Shown: positions 54,589 to 64,000 of the stretch, one piece after another
How the letters are laid out: every line of letters starts with the position of its first letter
How positions within the stretch are numbered: position 1 is the stretch's first letter
Assembly: GCF_012034935.1 (NCBI RefSeq)
Contig: NZ_JAATEN010000006.1
Coordinates: 279,306 to 343,305, forward strand
Length of the DNA stretch: 64,000 nt
Direction of reading: 5' to 3'
From: Streptomyces zingiberis
Lineage (GTDB): Bacteria > Actinomycetota > Actinomycetes > Streptomycetales > Streptomycetaceae
Position numbers and translations under genes: made by a program
Notes under the pieces: generated by a model
What the model saw: only the letters and a program-made list of their open reading frames with translations
Databases searched by the model: none
Told to the model about the DNA's origin: nothing

Positions 54589-55636
54589 GGATCGTCTCCT
54601 CCCAGAAGTGGCACGCGCTGCGGCGGCCGTCGAGCTGCGTGCCGTCCCGCTCGGTCACCTGGAGCAGCGGCGGGATGTCGGTACGGCAGACGTCGCGGGC
54701 CTTGGGGCAGCGCGGGTTGAAGGCGCAGCCGCTGGGGATGCGCGTCAGGTTCGGCGGCAGGCCCTTGATCGCGTAGAGCTCCTGGCCCTTCTGGTCCAGG
54801 CGCGGGATCGAGTCGAGCAGGCCGCGGGTGTACGGGTGCGCGGGCCGCTTGTACAGCTCGTGCACCGGGGCGGTCTCCACGATCCGGCCCGCGTACATCA
54901 CCGCGATCTTGTCGGCGACGTCCGCGACCACCCCGAGGTCATGGGTGATCAGGATGAGGCCCATGTTGTACTCGCGCTGGAGATCGGCGAGGAGGTCCAT
55001 CACCTGGGCCTGGACGGTGACGTCCAGGGCGGTGGTGGGCTCGTCCGCGATGATCAGGTCCGGCTCCAGCGCCAGCGCCATGGCGATCATGATGCGCTGG
55101 CGCATCCCGCCGGAGAACTGGTGCGGATAGTCGTTCACCCGCTGCTTCGCCGCCGGGATCCGCACCCGGTCCATCAGCTCCACGGCCTTGGCCTTGGCGG
55201 CCTTGCGGGAGAGGCCCTGGTGGACGCGGTACATCTCGCCGAGCTGGTAGCCGACGGTGAAGACCGGGTTGAGCGAGGAGAGCGCGTCCTGGAAGATCAT
55301 CGCCATCCGGGCGCCACGGATCTTCCGCCGCTCCTCGCCGGACATCTTCAGCAGGTCCTGCCCGCGGAAGAGGATCTCGCCCTTCGGGATGCGGCCGGGC
55401 GGCATGTCGAGGATGCCCATGACGGCCTGCGCGGTCACGGACTTGCCGGAGCCGGACTCGCCGAGCACGGCCAGCGTCTCACCGGCGGAGACCGCGTAGT
55501 TCACGCCGTTGACGGCCTTGGCGACGCCGTCCCGGGTGTGGAACTCCACGTGCAGGTCACGGACTTCGAGCAGGGGGGAGCCGTCGGCTCCGCCGGACGG
55601 CCGGGGGCCGGCCGCGGGCTTGTCGATGGTGGTCAC
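54581..55636 (-). CDS. Oligopeptide ABC transporter ATPase, OppD type (third copy)
   Basis: 351 residues from GTG 55636 with GGGAGG 6 nt upstream; upstream extension of the open frame is the shadow of the OppC gene. Walker [54 protein letters not shown]-terminal [15 protein letters not shown] and [14 protein letters not shown]. Contains the tract 54981-55202, identical to 46252-46473 of the second copy. Confidence 0.94.
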   Translation of the reverse strand: MTTIDKPAAGPRPSGGADGSPLLEVRDLHVEFHTRDGVAKAVNGVNYAVSAGETLAVLGESGSGKSVTAQAVMGILDMPPGRIPKGEILFRGQDLLKMSGEERRKIRGARMAMIFQDALSSLNPVFTVGYQLGEMYRVHQGLSRKAAKAKAVELMDRVRIPAAKQRVNDYPHQFSGGMRQRIMIAMALALEPDLIIADEPTTALDVTVQAQVMDLLADLQREYNMGLILITHDLGVVADVADKIAVMYAGRIVETAPVHELYKRPAHPYTRGLLDSIPRLDQKGQELYAIKGLPPNLTRIPSGCAFNPRCPKARDVCRTDIPPLLQVTERDGTQLDGRRSACHFWEETIHG

Positions 55637-55647
55637 GTACGCCTCCC

Positions 55648-56613
55648 TCAGCGCAGCTTGGGGTCGAGGGCGTTGCGGACCGCATCGCCGAGCATGATGA
55701 ACGCCAGCACCGTCACCGAGACCATCACCGCGGGGGTGATCAGGACGAACGGCGCGTTGCGCAGCTGGTCCTTGCCGTCGGAGACGTCCATGCCCCAGGA
55801 GACGGTGGGCGGCGAGATGCCGATGCCCAGGAAGGACAGGCTCGCCTCGGCCGCGATGTAGCCGCCGAGCGCGATGGTGGCCACGACGATCACCGGGGCC
55901 ACGGCGTTGGGCAGCACGTGCCGCAGCAGGATGCGGCCGGTGCCGGCGCCGAGCGCCTTGGCGGCCTGCACGTAGTCCGCCTGCTTGGTGGTGATCACCG
56001 AGCCGCGGGTGACACGGGCGATCTGGGTCCAGCCCAGGAAGGCCAGCGCCAGGGCGACGATCCAGACGGTGCGGACGTCGAAGACGTTGAGGACGACCAT
56101 CGAGCCGAGGAGGAACGGCAGACCGGCGAAGACGTCGAGGATCCGGGAGAGGATGCTGTCGATCCAGCCGCCGAAGTAGCCGGCCAGCATGCCGATGAGG
56201 CCGCCGGCGAGGGTGACCATCAGCGTGACCGCGACACCGACCGTCACCGACGCCCGGGCACCGTAGACGAGCCGCGCGTAGATGGACCGGCCCTGGGCGT
56301 CGTAGCCCAGCCACTCGGGGGAGAAGAAGTGCCCGTACTGCGGCTGCTGGAGGAAGTGGTTGGCCAGGTCGCCGGTGCGCGGCGAGGCGCTGGTGAACCA
56401 CTGCGGGAAGACGGCCATGACCAGCAGGACGAGGATCAGCACCGCCGAGATCACGAAGAGCGGGTTCCGGCGCAGGTCGTACCAGGCGTCGGACCACAGG
56501 CTCCGCGGCTTGCCGACCGGGCCGCCGTCGCCGGTGCCGGCGAGGCCGGCACTCTTTCCCCCGTCCGCCGGGGTCGCCGGGGCCGGGATGGTGGCTTGGG
56601 AGACGTCAGACAT
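55648..56613 (-). CDS. Oligopeptide ABC transporter permease, OppC type (third copy)
   Basis: 321 residues. Short Ala/Gly/Pro N-terminus, then SLWSDAWYDLRRNPLFVISAVLILVLLVMAVFP; loop with HFFSPEWLGYDAQGRSIYARL; EAA loop ADYVQAAKALGAGTGRILLRHVLPNA; end DAVRNALDPKLR. Overlaps the OppB stop by 8 nt. Lacks the long Gln/Pro-rich extension of the second copy. Confidence 0.94.
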   Translation of the reverse strand: MSDVSQATIPAPATPADGGKSAGLAGTGDGGPVGKPRSLWSDAWYDLRRNPLFVISAVLILVLLVMAVFPQWFTSASPRTGDLANHFLQQPQYGHFFSPEWLGYDAQGRSIYARLVYGARASVTVGVAVTLMVTLAGGLIGMLAGYFGGWIDSILSRILDVFAGLPFLLGSMVVLNVFDVRTVWIVALALAFLGWTQIARVTRGSVITTKQADYVQAAKALGAGTGRILLRHVLPNAVAPVIVVATIALGGYIAAEASLSFLGIGISPPTVSWGMDVSDGKDQLRNAPFVLITPAVMVSVTVLAFIMLGDAVRNALDPKLR

Positions 56614-57535
56614 AGCGGATCCTCGGGTCCAGGACGGCGTAGAGAAGATCGACGATCAGGCTGATCGACAGGTAGAGGATGACGAGCAGGGTCACGATGC
56701 CCACCACGGTGGATCCCTCGCGGCGGATCAGCGCCTCGTAGACGAGGTTACCGACACCCTGCACGTTGAAGATGCCCTCCGTGATGACCGCTCCGCCGAG
56801 CATCGCGCCGAGGTCGGTGCCGAGGAAGGTGACCACGGGGATCATGGAGTTGCGCATCAGGTGCACCCCGATGACCCGGCGGCGCGGCAGCCCCTTGGCG
56901 ATGGCGGTGCGGATGTAGTCCGAGCGCAGGTTCTCCGCCACGGAGGTGCGCGTCAGCCGGACCACATACGCCAGGGAGAGCGAGCCGAGCACGATCGCCG
57001 GCATCATCAGGTCCCCGAACGCCTCGGAGTCCTGCACGGTGGGGGTCAGCAGGCCCCACTGGAAGGCGAACCAGAACTGGGCGGTGTAGCCGAGGACGAA
57101 GGACGGCACGGAGATCAGCAGCAGGGTGAAGATCAGCATGCCCCGGTCGAGCAGCCGGTCGGCTTTCAGGCCGGCCAGGATGCCGAGGGAGATGCCGACG
57201 ATCACGGTGAAGGTGAAGGCGAACAGGGTCAGCCGGATGGTCACCGGCAGCGCCTCGGCGATGACATCGGCGACCGGTCGCTGGGTGGCGATCTGCGTAC
57301 CGAAGTCTCCCTGGAACAGCCCGCCGACGTAGTTCAGGTACTGCTGCCAGAGCGGCAGGTCGAGCCCGAGATCCTTCTTCAGCGCCGCGATCTGCGCCGG
57401 GTCGACCGACTGGTCGCCCCACAGCGCCCGCACGGGGTCGCCGGGCAGGCTGTACATCATCAAGAAGATCAGCAGAGTCGACCCGAGGAAGACGGGTATC
57501 GCCTGGAGCAGTCGCCGCGCGACATAGCGCCCCAT
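56606..57535 (-). CDS. Oligopeptide ABC transporter permease, OppB type (third copy)
   Basis: 309 residues, six helices; GRYVARRLLQAIPVFLGSTLLIFLMMYSLPGDP. EAA loop DYIRTAIAKGLPRRRVIGVHLMRNSMIP; ends DLLYAVLDPRIRYV. GGAGG 5 nt before the ATG. 138 nt separate it from the SBP gene. Confidence 0.95.
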   Translation of the reverse strand: MGRYVARRLLQAIPVFLGSTLLIFLMMYSLPGDPVRALWGDQSVDPAQIAALKKDLGLDLPLWQQYLNYVGGLFQGDFGTQIATQRPVADVIAEALPVTIRLTLFAFTFTVIVGISLGILAGLKADRLLDRGMLIFTLLLISVPSFVLGYTAQFWFAFQWGLLTPTVQDSEAFGDLMMPAIVLGSLSLAYVVRLTRTSVAENLRSDYIRTAIAKGLPRRRVIGVHLMRNSMIPVVTFLGTDLGAMLGGAVITEGIFNVQGVGNLVYEALIRREGSTVVGIVTLLVILYLSISLIVDLLYAVLDPRIRYV

Positions 57536-57673
57536 GTTGCCTCCAATAGGAACGGACGGCCCCAGGGGGCCGCTCCACTACGGGAACGGCCCCCGGGGTA
57601 CCTTCCCCGCCGCCCGCCGGATCACGGCGGGCGGCCGGGGGTCAGGCCGGATGCGGCACGGGCCGCGTACGGG

Positions 57674-59293
57674 TTACTTGGCGGTGACCTGGTCGATCAC
57701 GATGTCGCCGTGCCAGTCGACCTTGACGTTGTCGACGCCCTTGCCGTAGCCGGCGTTGATCTTGTAGTTGAAGATCGGGATGGACGGCATCTTCTCCGCC
57801 ATCTTCTGCTCGGCCTCCTGGTAGAGCTTGACCGACTCCTCCAGGGTCTCGGCGCGGTCGCCCTTCTCCATCAGGCCGTCGATCTCCTTGTCGGAGAAGC
57901 GGCCGCTGTTGGCCTCAGCCTTGGTGTGGTACAGCTCCCGCATGAAGTTGACGTTCAGCGGGTAGTCCGCCACCCAGCCACCGCGGTACATGCCCTTGAC
58001 CTTGTCGGCGTCACGCAGGTCCAGGTCGGTCTGGAAGTCCGGCTTGGAGTCCGGCACGCAGTCGATCCCGGTGTTCTGGCGGATGTTCTCGCAGACCGCG
58101 GTCACCCACTCCTTGTGGCCGCCGTCCGCGTTGAACTGGATCCAGATCTTGTTGCCGGGGACGCCGCCGCCCTCCTTGACCAGCTTCTTGGCCTCGGCCG
58201 GGTCGAACTTCAGCGCCGGGAGGTCCAGCTTCTGGTTGCCCATGACGCCGGGCGGGGTGAAGCTGGTGGCCGGCTCGCGGGTGCCGTTCATGACGGTCTT
58301 GGCGATGGTCTCGCGGTCGATCGCCATGGAGATGCCCTGGACGACCTTGGGGTCGACGTCCTTGAAGGGCTTGCTGTAGTACGCCGGGACGATGCTCTGC
58401 ACCGCGGCGTAGGGCTGCTCGATCGCCCGGTCGCCCAGGTCGCTCTTGTACTTCGGCAGGTCCTTGGACGCGATCTGGCGGACCACGTCGACGTTGCCGG
58501 AGATCAGCTCCTGGTAGGCGGCCTCGGGCGTCGAGTAGTTCTTGAACTGGATGCCCTTGTTGGCGGCCTTGTCCTCGCCCTTGTAGTCGGCGTTCGCGGC
58601 GACCTGGAAGAGCTTGTTGTGGGTCCACTTCTCGAACTTGTACGGACCGTTGCCGATGGGCTTCTTGGCGAAGGCCTTCGGGTCGTCCATGGCCGACTTC
58701 GGGAGCGGGGCCCAGGTGGTGTAACCGAGCTTGTACTCGAAGTACGGGACCGGGCCCTCGAGCTCGATGGTGAAGGTGGTGTCGTCGACGACCTTCAGGC
58801 CGGACATCGTGTCGGCCTTGGCGTCACCCTTGTCCGGGTGGACCTCCGAGTAGCCCTTGATGTCGGAGAACCAGAAGCTGTTCTTCTGGTTGTTCTTGAT
58901 GTGCGCGGCCCAGTTCCAGGTGTCCACGTAGGACTGGGCGGTGACCTTGGTCCCGTCGTGGAAGGTCCAGCCGTCCTTCAGCTTCACGGTCCAGGTCTTG
59001 GAGTCCTCGGTCTCGACGGACTCCGCGTTCAGGTAGACCTTCTCGCCCTTGTCGTCGAACTCGAGGAGCTGGGAGAAGAGCGCCTTGACGAGGTACGAGC
59101 CGTTGCTCTCGTTGGTGTCGGACGGGATCGGCGCGTTCTGCGGCTCGCCGACCTCGATCGAGACGTAGCCCTCGGGCTTGCCGTTCTTCGACTTGCCGCC
59201 CTCGTCGCCGCTGTCGCCGCCACCGCACGCCGTCACGGCCATCACGACGGTTATGGCGCCCGCCGCGAACTTGGCACTTCTGGCACCGCGCAT
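57674..59293 (-). CDS. Oligopeptide-binding lipoprotein, SBP family 5 (third copy)
   Basis: 539 residues, GAGGAGG before ATG. Signal FAAGAITVVMAVTACGGG gives the lipobox Cys near 23. SBP_bac_5 body: NTNESNGSYLVKALFSQLLEF, KDGWTFHDGTKVTAQSYVDTWNWA, KPIGNGPYKFE, VQGISMAIDRETI. Lysine-rich surface and lower GC than the other SBPs. First gene of the third operon, with a 767-nt upstream region unusually AT-rich for this window. Confidence 0.95.
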   Translation of the reverse strand: MRGARSAKFAAGAITVVMAVTACGGGDSGDEGGKSKNGKPEGYVSIEVGEPQNAPIPSDTNESNGSYLVKALFSQLLEFDDKGEKVYLNAESVETEDSKTWTVKLKDGWTFHDGTKVTAQSYVDTWNWAAHIKNNQKNSFWFSDIKGYSEVHPDKGDAKADTMSGLKVVDDTTFTIELEGPVPYFEYKLGYTTWAPLPKSAMDDPKAFAKKPIGNGPYKFEKWTHNKLFQVAANADYKGEDKAANKGIQFKNYSTPEAAYQELISGNVDVVRQIASKDLPKYKSDLGDRAIEQPYAAVQSIVPAYYSKPFKDVDPKVVQGISMAIDRETIAKTVMNGTREPATSFTPPGVMGNQKLDLPALKFDPAEAKKLVKEGGGVPGNKIWIQFNADGGHKEWVTAVCENIRQNTGIDCVPDSKPDFQTDLDLRDADKVKGMYRGGWVADYPLNVNFMRELYHTKAEANSGRFSDKEIDGLMEKGDRAETLEESVKLYQEAEQKMAEKMPSIPIFNYKINAGYGKGVDNVKVDWHGDIVIDQVTAK

Positions 59294-60060
59294 GGGTGTG
59301 CCTCCTCAAGAGTTCCAACGTCAGTACATGGAAGGCGCCGGTCGCAGGCTGACACCCCTGACAGCCGCGGTCGGCACCTGTGCTCGTGAGTCGGCGCACT
59401 CCCCACAGCGCGTGACCCGTTGACCCGAGCTCGATGGACCCCACTATCGGTCACCCGGGTCCCGAGAAACCACACGTCAGGGATCTCGGTTTGGTCACAT
59501 CAACCCGGCCTGACGGCCGAAATCCGGGCAAACCAAGCCCATACAGACAGGCACGAAACGGACTGTTAACTCGTCTTCCGGAGGCCCGGGACCGATAGTC
59601 GGACGTCTTTCGGGCAAAACCAGATTGACAGCGGAGGCGGGCGCCAGGGCGGCCGCCGGGCCGCGCGGCCCCCTCCGCCGGGCCGGGGCATACCCGTCCG
59701 TAACGCGCCGGAAACCGGACCCGCACGCCCGCCGGACGGCGCGCAGCCGCGACGGGGTGAACCCGCCGGGGCGGACGCGGCCCGGGGCCGGGCCGGGGGC
59801 GGACGGGGTCACGCCCCCGGCGCGCGGACCGCCGCGCCCCGGCCGGCGGCCGAGGGGCGCGGGGCCCGGGGCCCGGAGCACGGGATCAGCGGCTCACGGC
59901 CGTACCACCCGGCGGGAGCCGGCCCCCGGGGCGCCGGACCGGCCGGGCCCCCGGGCCCCCGGGCCCCCGGGCCGGACAGAAGCCGGGCCGGGGCCTGCCC
60001 GGGGCCGGCCCCGGGCACCACACCGCCGCCCAGATCAGCCGGGCGGCCGGCCGCGCGAGG
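59294..60060 (-). other. Long upstream region of the third transporter operon and typA 3' region
   Basis: 767 nt without a supported gene. 59294-59640 is AT-richer: it includes GATAGT (about 59441-59446, minus) as a possible -10, and CCGAGAAACCACAC / TCTCGGTTTGGTCAC imperfect inverted elements around 59461-59500 that could be an operator. 59640-60060 is extremely GC-rich and includes an 8-bp (GGGCCCCC)3 repeat at 59945-59968. Confidence 0.35.
59997..60016 (-). terminator. Hairpin downstream of typA
   Basis: GCCCGGGG and CCCCGGGC form an 8-bp stem with a CCGG loop, 44 nt after the typA stop in its direction of transcription. Confidence 0.5.
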
Positions 60061-61926
60061 TCACCGCTTGGCGCGGGACGCCGCCCGGGCGCGCTCCTTC
60101 TGGTCGAGCGAGACCTTGCGGATCCGCACGGTCTCCGGGGTCACCTCGATGCACTCGTCGTCCCGGCAGAACTCCAGCGACTGCTCCAGCGACAGCAGCC
60201 GCGGCGGCACCAGCGACTCGGTCACATCGGCCGTGGAGGAGCGCATGTTGGTGAGCTTCTTCTCCTTGGTGATGTTGACGTCCATGTCGTCGGAGCGGGA
60301 GTTCTCCCCGACGATCATGCCCTCGTAGACCTCGGTGCCGGGCGAGACGAAGAGGACGCCGCGCTCCTGGAGGTTGGTCATCGCGAAGGCCGTCACCACG
60401 CCGGCCCGGTCGGCCACCAGCGAGCCGTTGTTCCGGGTGCGCAGGTCACCGAACCAGGGCTCGTGGCTCTCGAAGATCGAGTGGGCGATGCCCGTGCCGC
60501 GGGTCTGGGTCAGGAACTCGGTGCGGAACCCGATCAGGCCACGGCTGGGGACGATCCACTCCATCCGGATCCAGCCGGACCCGTGGTTGGTCATGGTCTC
60601 CATGCGGCCCTTGCGGGAGGCCATCAGCTGGGTGATGGCGCCCAGGTGCTCCTCCGGGGAGTCGATGGTCATGCGCTCCACCGGCTCGTGGAGCTTGCCG
60701 TCGATCTCCTTGGTGACCACCTCGGGCTTGCCGACGGTCAGCTCGAACCCCTCCCGGCGCATGGTCTCCACCAGGATGGCCAGCGCCAGCTCGCCACGGC
60801 CCTGCACCTCCCAGGCGTCCGGCCGCTCGGTGGGCAGCACGCGCAGGCTGACGTTGCCGATCAGCTCACGCTCCAGCCGGTCCTTCACCAGCCGGGCGGT
60901 GACCTTGTGGCCCTTGCCGCCCTTGCCGACCAGCGGGGAGGTGTTGGTCCCGATGGTCATGGAGATGGCCGGCTCGTCCACCGTGATCAGCGGCAGGGCG
61001 ATCGGGTCCTCGGGGTCGGCCAGCGTCTCGCCGATCATGATCTCCGGGATGCCCGCGACCGCGCAGATGTCGCCCGGTCCCGCCTTCTCGGCCGGCTTGC
61101 GGGTCAGCGCCTCGGTCATCATCAGCTCGGTGATGCGGACGTTCGCCACCGTGCCGTCGCGCTTGATCCACGCGACGGTCTGCCCCTTCTTCAGCTCGCC
61201 CTGGGCGACGCGGAGCAGCGCGATCCGGCCGAGGAAGTTGTCGGCGTCGAGGTTGGTGACATGGGCCTGGAGCGGGGCGGCCGCGTCGTACTCGGGGGCC
61301 GGGACGGTCTCCAGCAGCGTGGTGAAGAACGGCTCCAGGTTCTCGCTGTCGGCGGGGACGGAGCCGTCCGCCGGCTGGGTCAGCGAGGCGACGCCGTCGC
61401 GGGCACAGGCGTAGACGATCGGGAACTCGATCTGGTCCTCGGTGGCGTCCAGGTCGAGGAAGAGGTCGTAGGTCTCGTCGACGACGGCGGCGATCCGGGC
61501 GTCCGGCCGGTCCGTCTTGTTGATGCAGAGGATCACCGGCAGCTTGGCCTGGAGCGCCTTGCGGAGGACGAAGCGGGTCTGCGGCAGCGGGCCCTCGGAG
61601 GCGTCCACCAGCAGGACCACCGCGTCCACCATCGACAGGCCGCGCTCGACCTCACCGCCGAAGTCGGCGTGGCCGGGGGTGTCGATGATGTTGATGGTGA
61701 CCGGGTCGCCGCCGTCGGACGGGTGGTACCGGACGGCGGTGTTCTTCGCGAGAATGGTGATGCCCTTCTCGCGCTCCAGGTCGTTGGAGTCCATCATGCG
61801 CTCGTCGAGCTGCTGGTGGGCGGCGAAGGAGCCGGCCTGCTTGAGCATGGCGTCGACGAGGGTCGTCTTGCCGTGGTCGACGTGGGCGACGATGGCGACG
61901 TTACGGATGTCGTGGCGCGTGGGCAT
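60061..61926 (-). CDS. typA: Translational GTPase TypA/BipA
   Basis: 621 residues. G domain with AHVDHGKTT (G1), DTPGHADF (G3) and NKTDRPDAR (G4); switch I ERxKGITI. Then domain II, EF-G-like domains III and V, and the BipA-specific C-terminal domain (SPGTEVYEGMIVGEN, LVPPRLLSLEQSLEFCRDDECIEVTPETVRIRK). TypA binds the ribosome at the A site and aids 50S assembly and stress adaptation. ATG 61926 lacks a strong ribosome site. Follows the LpqW-like gene as in Rv1165-Rv1166 (recalled). Confidence 0.98.
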   Translation of the reverse strand: MPTRHDIRNVAIVAHVDHGKTTLVDAMLKQAGSFAAHQQLDERMMDSNDLEREKGITILAKNTAVRYHPSDGGDPVTINIIDTPGHADFGGEVERGLSMVDAVVLLVDASEGPLPQTRFVLRKALQAKLPVILCINKTDRPDARIAAVVDETYDLFLDLDATEDQIEFPIVYACARDGVASLTQPADGSVPADSENLEPFFTTLLETVPAPEYDAAAPLQAHVTNLDADNFLGRIALLRVAQGELKKGQTVAWIKRDGTVANVRITELMMTEALTRKPAEKAGPGDICAVAGIPEIMIGETLADPEDPIALPLITVDEPAISMTIGTNTSPLVGKGGKGHKVTARLVKDRLERELIGNVSLRVLPTERPDAWEVQGRGELALAILVETMRREGFELTVGKPEVVTKEIDGKLHEPVERMTIDSPEEHLGAITQLMASRKGRMETMTNHGSGWIRMEWIVPSRGLIGFRTEFLTQTRGTGIAHSIFESHEPWFGDLRTRNNGSLVADRAGVVTAFAMTNLQERGVLFVSPGTEVYEGMIVGENSRSDDMDVNITKEKKLTNMRSSTADVTESLVPPRLLSLEQSLEFCRDDECIEVTPETVRIRKVSLDQKERARAASRAKR

Positions 61927-62177
61927 AACTGCGGGGCTACTCCCGGGCTCGTGGATGGCGGCGCGTACGGTCCGGTACGGCCGCCCGCCGGGCTGGATCA
62001 CGCCTCGGCCTCACTCCATCGTACGGGCCGCCGCGGGCCTCCCGGCCGTCCGGCCGGATCGCGGGGCCCCTCCGGCGGGGCGCGGGCGGCCTCCCCGGTG
62101 GCTCCGGCACCTCCCGGCGGCCCTCCCGGTGGCACCTCCCGGCGGTGCCACCGGAGCCCGCGCCGCCCCCGGGACGA

Positions 62178-64000
62178 TCAGCGGCGGAAGCCCATGTCCT
62201 GCCAGCGGGGCGTGGCGAAACCGAACGCGCCCGCGTTGACCACCTGGGGGCGGGCGGCCACCACCTCGGGCCGCTGGTACAGCGGGAGCGCGCCGGCCGC
62301 CGCCCAGATCCGCGCGTCCGCCCGGCTCATCAGCTCCTGGGCCGCGGCCTCGTCCAGCTCCCCCGCCGCCTGGGCGAAGAGCTGGTCGATGCGGTCGGTG
62401 CCGACGCCCGTGTAGTTCTGCTCGACGGTGAGCGAGCCGTCCGGCGCGGGACGCGGCTTGGCGAAGATCGGGCGGGCGTCGGTGGCGGGGAAGGCGGTGG
62501 CCGGCCAGGAGTAGAGGGCGAGGTCGTAGTCGCCGGAGGCCACGTGGTCGCGGAAGAACGTCTTCCCCTCCACCTCCTCGATCCGGGTGCGGACCCCGAC
62601 CGCGGCCAGCATCTGCGCGATCCGGTCGGCGACGGTGCGCAGCGGCTCGGCGCCGTGCCCCTTCGGCAGGACGAAGTCCAGGGTCAGGGGCCGGCCGTCC
62701 TTGCGGAGGACCTGGGCGTCACCGGGCAGCGCCCGGTGGGTCCCGCCGGTGCGGCCCGCTCCGTCCTCGCGCTCGCCGGGCGCCGCGTCCACCTCCGTCT
62801 CCGAGGACCCGGCGCTCCCGGGCCCCGGGGCGCCGGGCCGCCAGCCCGCCTCGGCGAGCATCGCCCGCGCCGTCCCGGCGTCCTGGCGGCCGAGCGCCCC
62901 GCTGTTGTCCCGGTAGCCGGGCTGGCCCGCCAGCTGGAGGTGGCTGCCGGGCGGCCGGGCCGGCAGTTCCAGCGGCTTCAGCACGGCCTCGGCGAGCGCG
63001 GTGCGGTCGACGGCCCGGGCCACGGCGCGGCGCACCTGGTCGTCGGCGAGCGGGCCCCGTCCGCCGTTGAGCGCGAGCTGGGTGTAGCCGGGCGCCAGGG
63101 ATCTGCGGAGCTCGATCCGGCGGAACGCGGCCGCGCGGCCGTCCCCGCGGCCGGCGGCCACCCGGACCGACTCCACCTCGGGCGGGCCGATCTCCGCCAC
63201 GTCCAGACGGCCGTCCGCGAGGGCCGCGGGGCGCCGCTCGCGGGACACCGGCGTCAGCACGATCCGGTCCAGCTTCGGCCGCTCGCCCCACCAGCGGGGG
63301 TTGCGGACGAGGGTGACGGTGCCCTTCCGCTTGTCGCGGCCGCCCGGGGCGTAGGGGCCGGCGGTGGCGCGCAGCGCGGTACGGGTGTCCTCGTTGAAGG
63401 CGTCGGCGCCGGCCGTCGCGGACTTCGGGTAGAGCGGGGTGAACAGGGCGCGCCAGTCGGCATAGGGCTGGGCGAAGACGACCTGGATCTCGGAGTCGTT
63501 CCGCCCCTGCTCGACCCGTTCGATGCGGTCGTAGCCGGCGTTCCGCGCGGTCCAGTAGGCGCGGTCCCGGCCGCTGAGCGCCTCCCACTGGGCGCGGAAG
63601 TCGGCGAGGCCGAGCGGGCGGCCGTCCGTCCACCGCGCCCGGGGGTTCAGCCGGTAGACCACCACCTGTGCGGGCTCCCGCCGCACCACCTCCGCCGAGC
63701 GCAGATAGTCCGGGTTCCGCCGGGGGCGGCCCGCGGGGTCCAGGGTGAACAGCGCCGGCAGGGCGGCCCCGGCGACGCGGTCGGTGGTGGCGTCGGAGTC
63801 GGCGTGGAACGCGTTGAGCGTCGCGGGCGGGGAGTCGACGGCCCAGCGGAGGGTGCCGCCGTCGCGGACCTTCCCCCGGTCGGTGGCGGCGATGTCCGGT
63901 GGCGCGGTGGCCGCGGCGCTCTTGTCGTCACCGCCGCAGCCGGCCAGCCCCGCGCCGCCGGCCAGCACCACGGCGGCCAGCAGCAGCGCCGCTCCCCGGC
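62178..64000 (-). CDS. LpqW-like solute-binding lipoprotein, SBP family 5 (5' end beyond window)
   Basis: Open from the window edge; at least 607 residues. A hydrophobic signal (ALLLAAVVLAGGAGLAGCGG) ends in a lipobox, so only the first ~10 residues are missing. SBP_bac_5 body: GTLRWAVDSPPATLNAFHADSD, ARWTDGRPLGLADFRAQWEALSG, GPLADDQVRRAVARAVDRTAL. A disordered Ser/Glu/Gly insertion (about 385-430) interrupts the second lobe. No permease or ATPase adjoins it. M. tuberculosis LpqW, next to typA, has an SBP fold but regulates phosphatidylinositol mannoside/lipoarabinomannan synthesis (recalled), so transport is not certain here. Confidence 0.92.
   Translation of the reverse strand, partial: RGAALLLAAVVLAGGAGLAGCGGDDKSAAATAPPDIAATDRGKVRDGGTLRWAVDSPPATLNAFHADSDATTDRVAGAALPALFTLDPAGRPRRNPDYLRSAEVVRREPAQVVVYRLNPRARWTDGRPLGLADFRAQWEALSGRDRAYWTARNAGYDRIERVEQGRNDSEIQVVFAQPYADWRALFTPLYPKSATAGADAFNEDTRTALRATAGPYAPGGRDKRKGTVTLVRNPRWWGERPKLDRIVLTPVSRERRPAALADGRLDVAEIGPPEVESVRVAAGRGDGRAAAFRRIELRRSLAPGYTQLALNGGRGPLADDQVRRAVARAVDRTALAEAVLKPLELPARPPGSHLQLAGQPGYRDNSGALGRQDAGTARAMLAEAGWRPGAPGPGSAGSSETEVDAAPGEREDGAGRTGGTHRALPGDAQVLRKDGRPLTLDFVLPKGHGAEPLRTVADRIAQMLAAVGVRTRIEEVEGKTFFRDHVASGDYDLALYSWPATAFPATDARPIFAKPRPAPDGSLTVEQNYTGVGTDRIDQLFAQAAGELDEAAAQELMSRADARIWAAAGALPLYQRPEVVAARPQVVNAGAFGFATPRWQDMGFRR

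Noticed and set aside
56360..59389. 1009-codon plus-strand ORF
   Set aside because: Antisense of the third OppB, SBP and part of OppC; no start region or domain.

Overview
The window is very GC-rich with strong GC3 bias. It has the gene set of a sporulating, mycothiol-producing actinomycete, most probably Streptomyces or a close relative. Supporting features are mshB, a sigma-E/RseA/HtrA/TatB locus, DUF3117, DUF397/DUF5753 regulators, a BldK-like peptide permease, and several genes that appear to lack 5' leaders.

Layout. 1-4.35 kb (minus): a truncated HEXXH protein at the edge, then MarC, a PHP phosphoesterase, a zinc-ribbon protein (DUF6758-like) and a SUFU-domain protein. 4.36-11.3 kb: a magnesium-themed stretch with CorA behind a long leader containing a possible upstream ORF, a small hypothetical protein, a divergent lipoprotein, an MgtE-like sensor without a channel coupled to a DUF1003 membrane protein, and Mrp. 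11.6-17.1 kb (minus): hypothetical, TatB, HtrA, anti-sigma RseA and ECF sigma SigE, with a candidate autoregulated ECF promoter. 17.2-28.4 kb: O-methyltransferase, DUF3117, enoyl-CoA hydratase, Tag, a DivIVA-like protein, a dihydropteroate synthase, a LOG-family protein, DapE, a secreted lysozyme-like protein, a secreted basic protein, DapC and ferredoxin. 28.5-37.5 kb: GNAT, SirB1-like, a YoaR/VanW-type wall protein, a small membrane protein, MshB, a 64-residue membrane peptide and an S9 peptidase. 38-59.3 kb: three complete five-gene oligopeptide ABC transporters. One is on plus in BldK gene order; two are on minus in SBP-permease-permease-ATPase-ATPase order. A WhiJ-type cassette (HTH, DUF397, HATPase) and a YunG-like gene sit between the two minus copies. 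60-64 kb (minus): TypA/BipA and an LpqW-like solute-binding lipoprotein cut by the window edge.

Taken together, the single-copy genes follow, as I recall it, the order of Mycobacterium tuberculosis Rv1165 (typA) to Rv1239c (corA). This looks like an ancient actinobacterial core block into which the peptide transporters and the WhiJ-type cassette were inserted.

The least explained signals are these: about 200 bp of 10-bp-phased repeats before the MgtE-like sensor; a 27-bp triplication carrying the stop codon of the enoyl-CoA hydratase; a probable ATT start codon; 222-bp and 124-bp identical tracts between paralogous transporters; and a recurrent TAnnnT-6/7 nt-start pattern.
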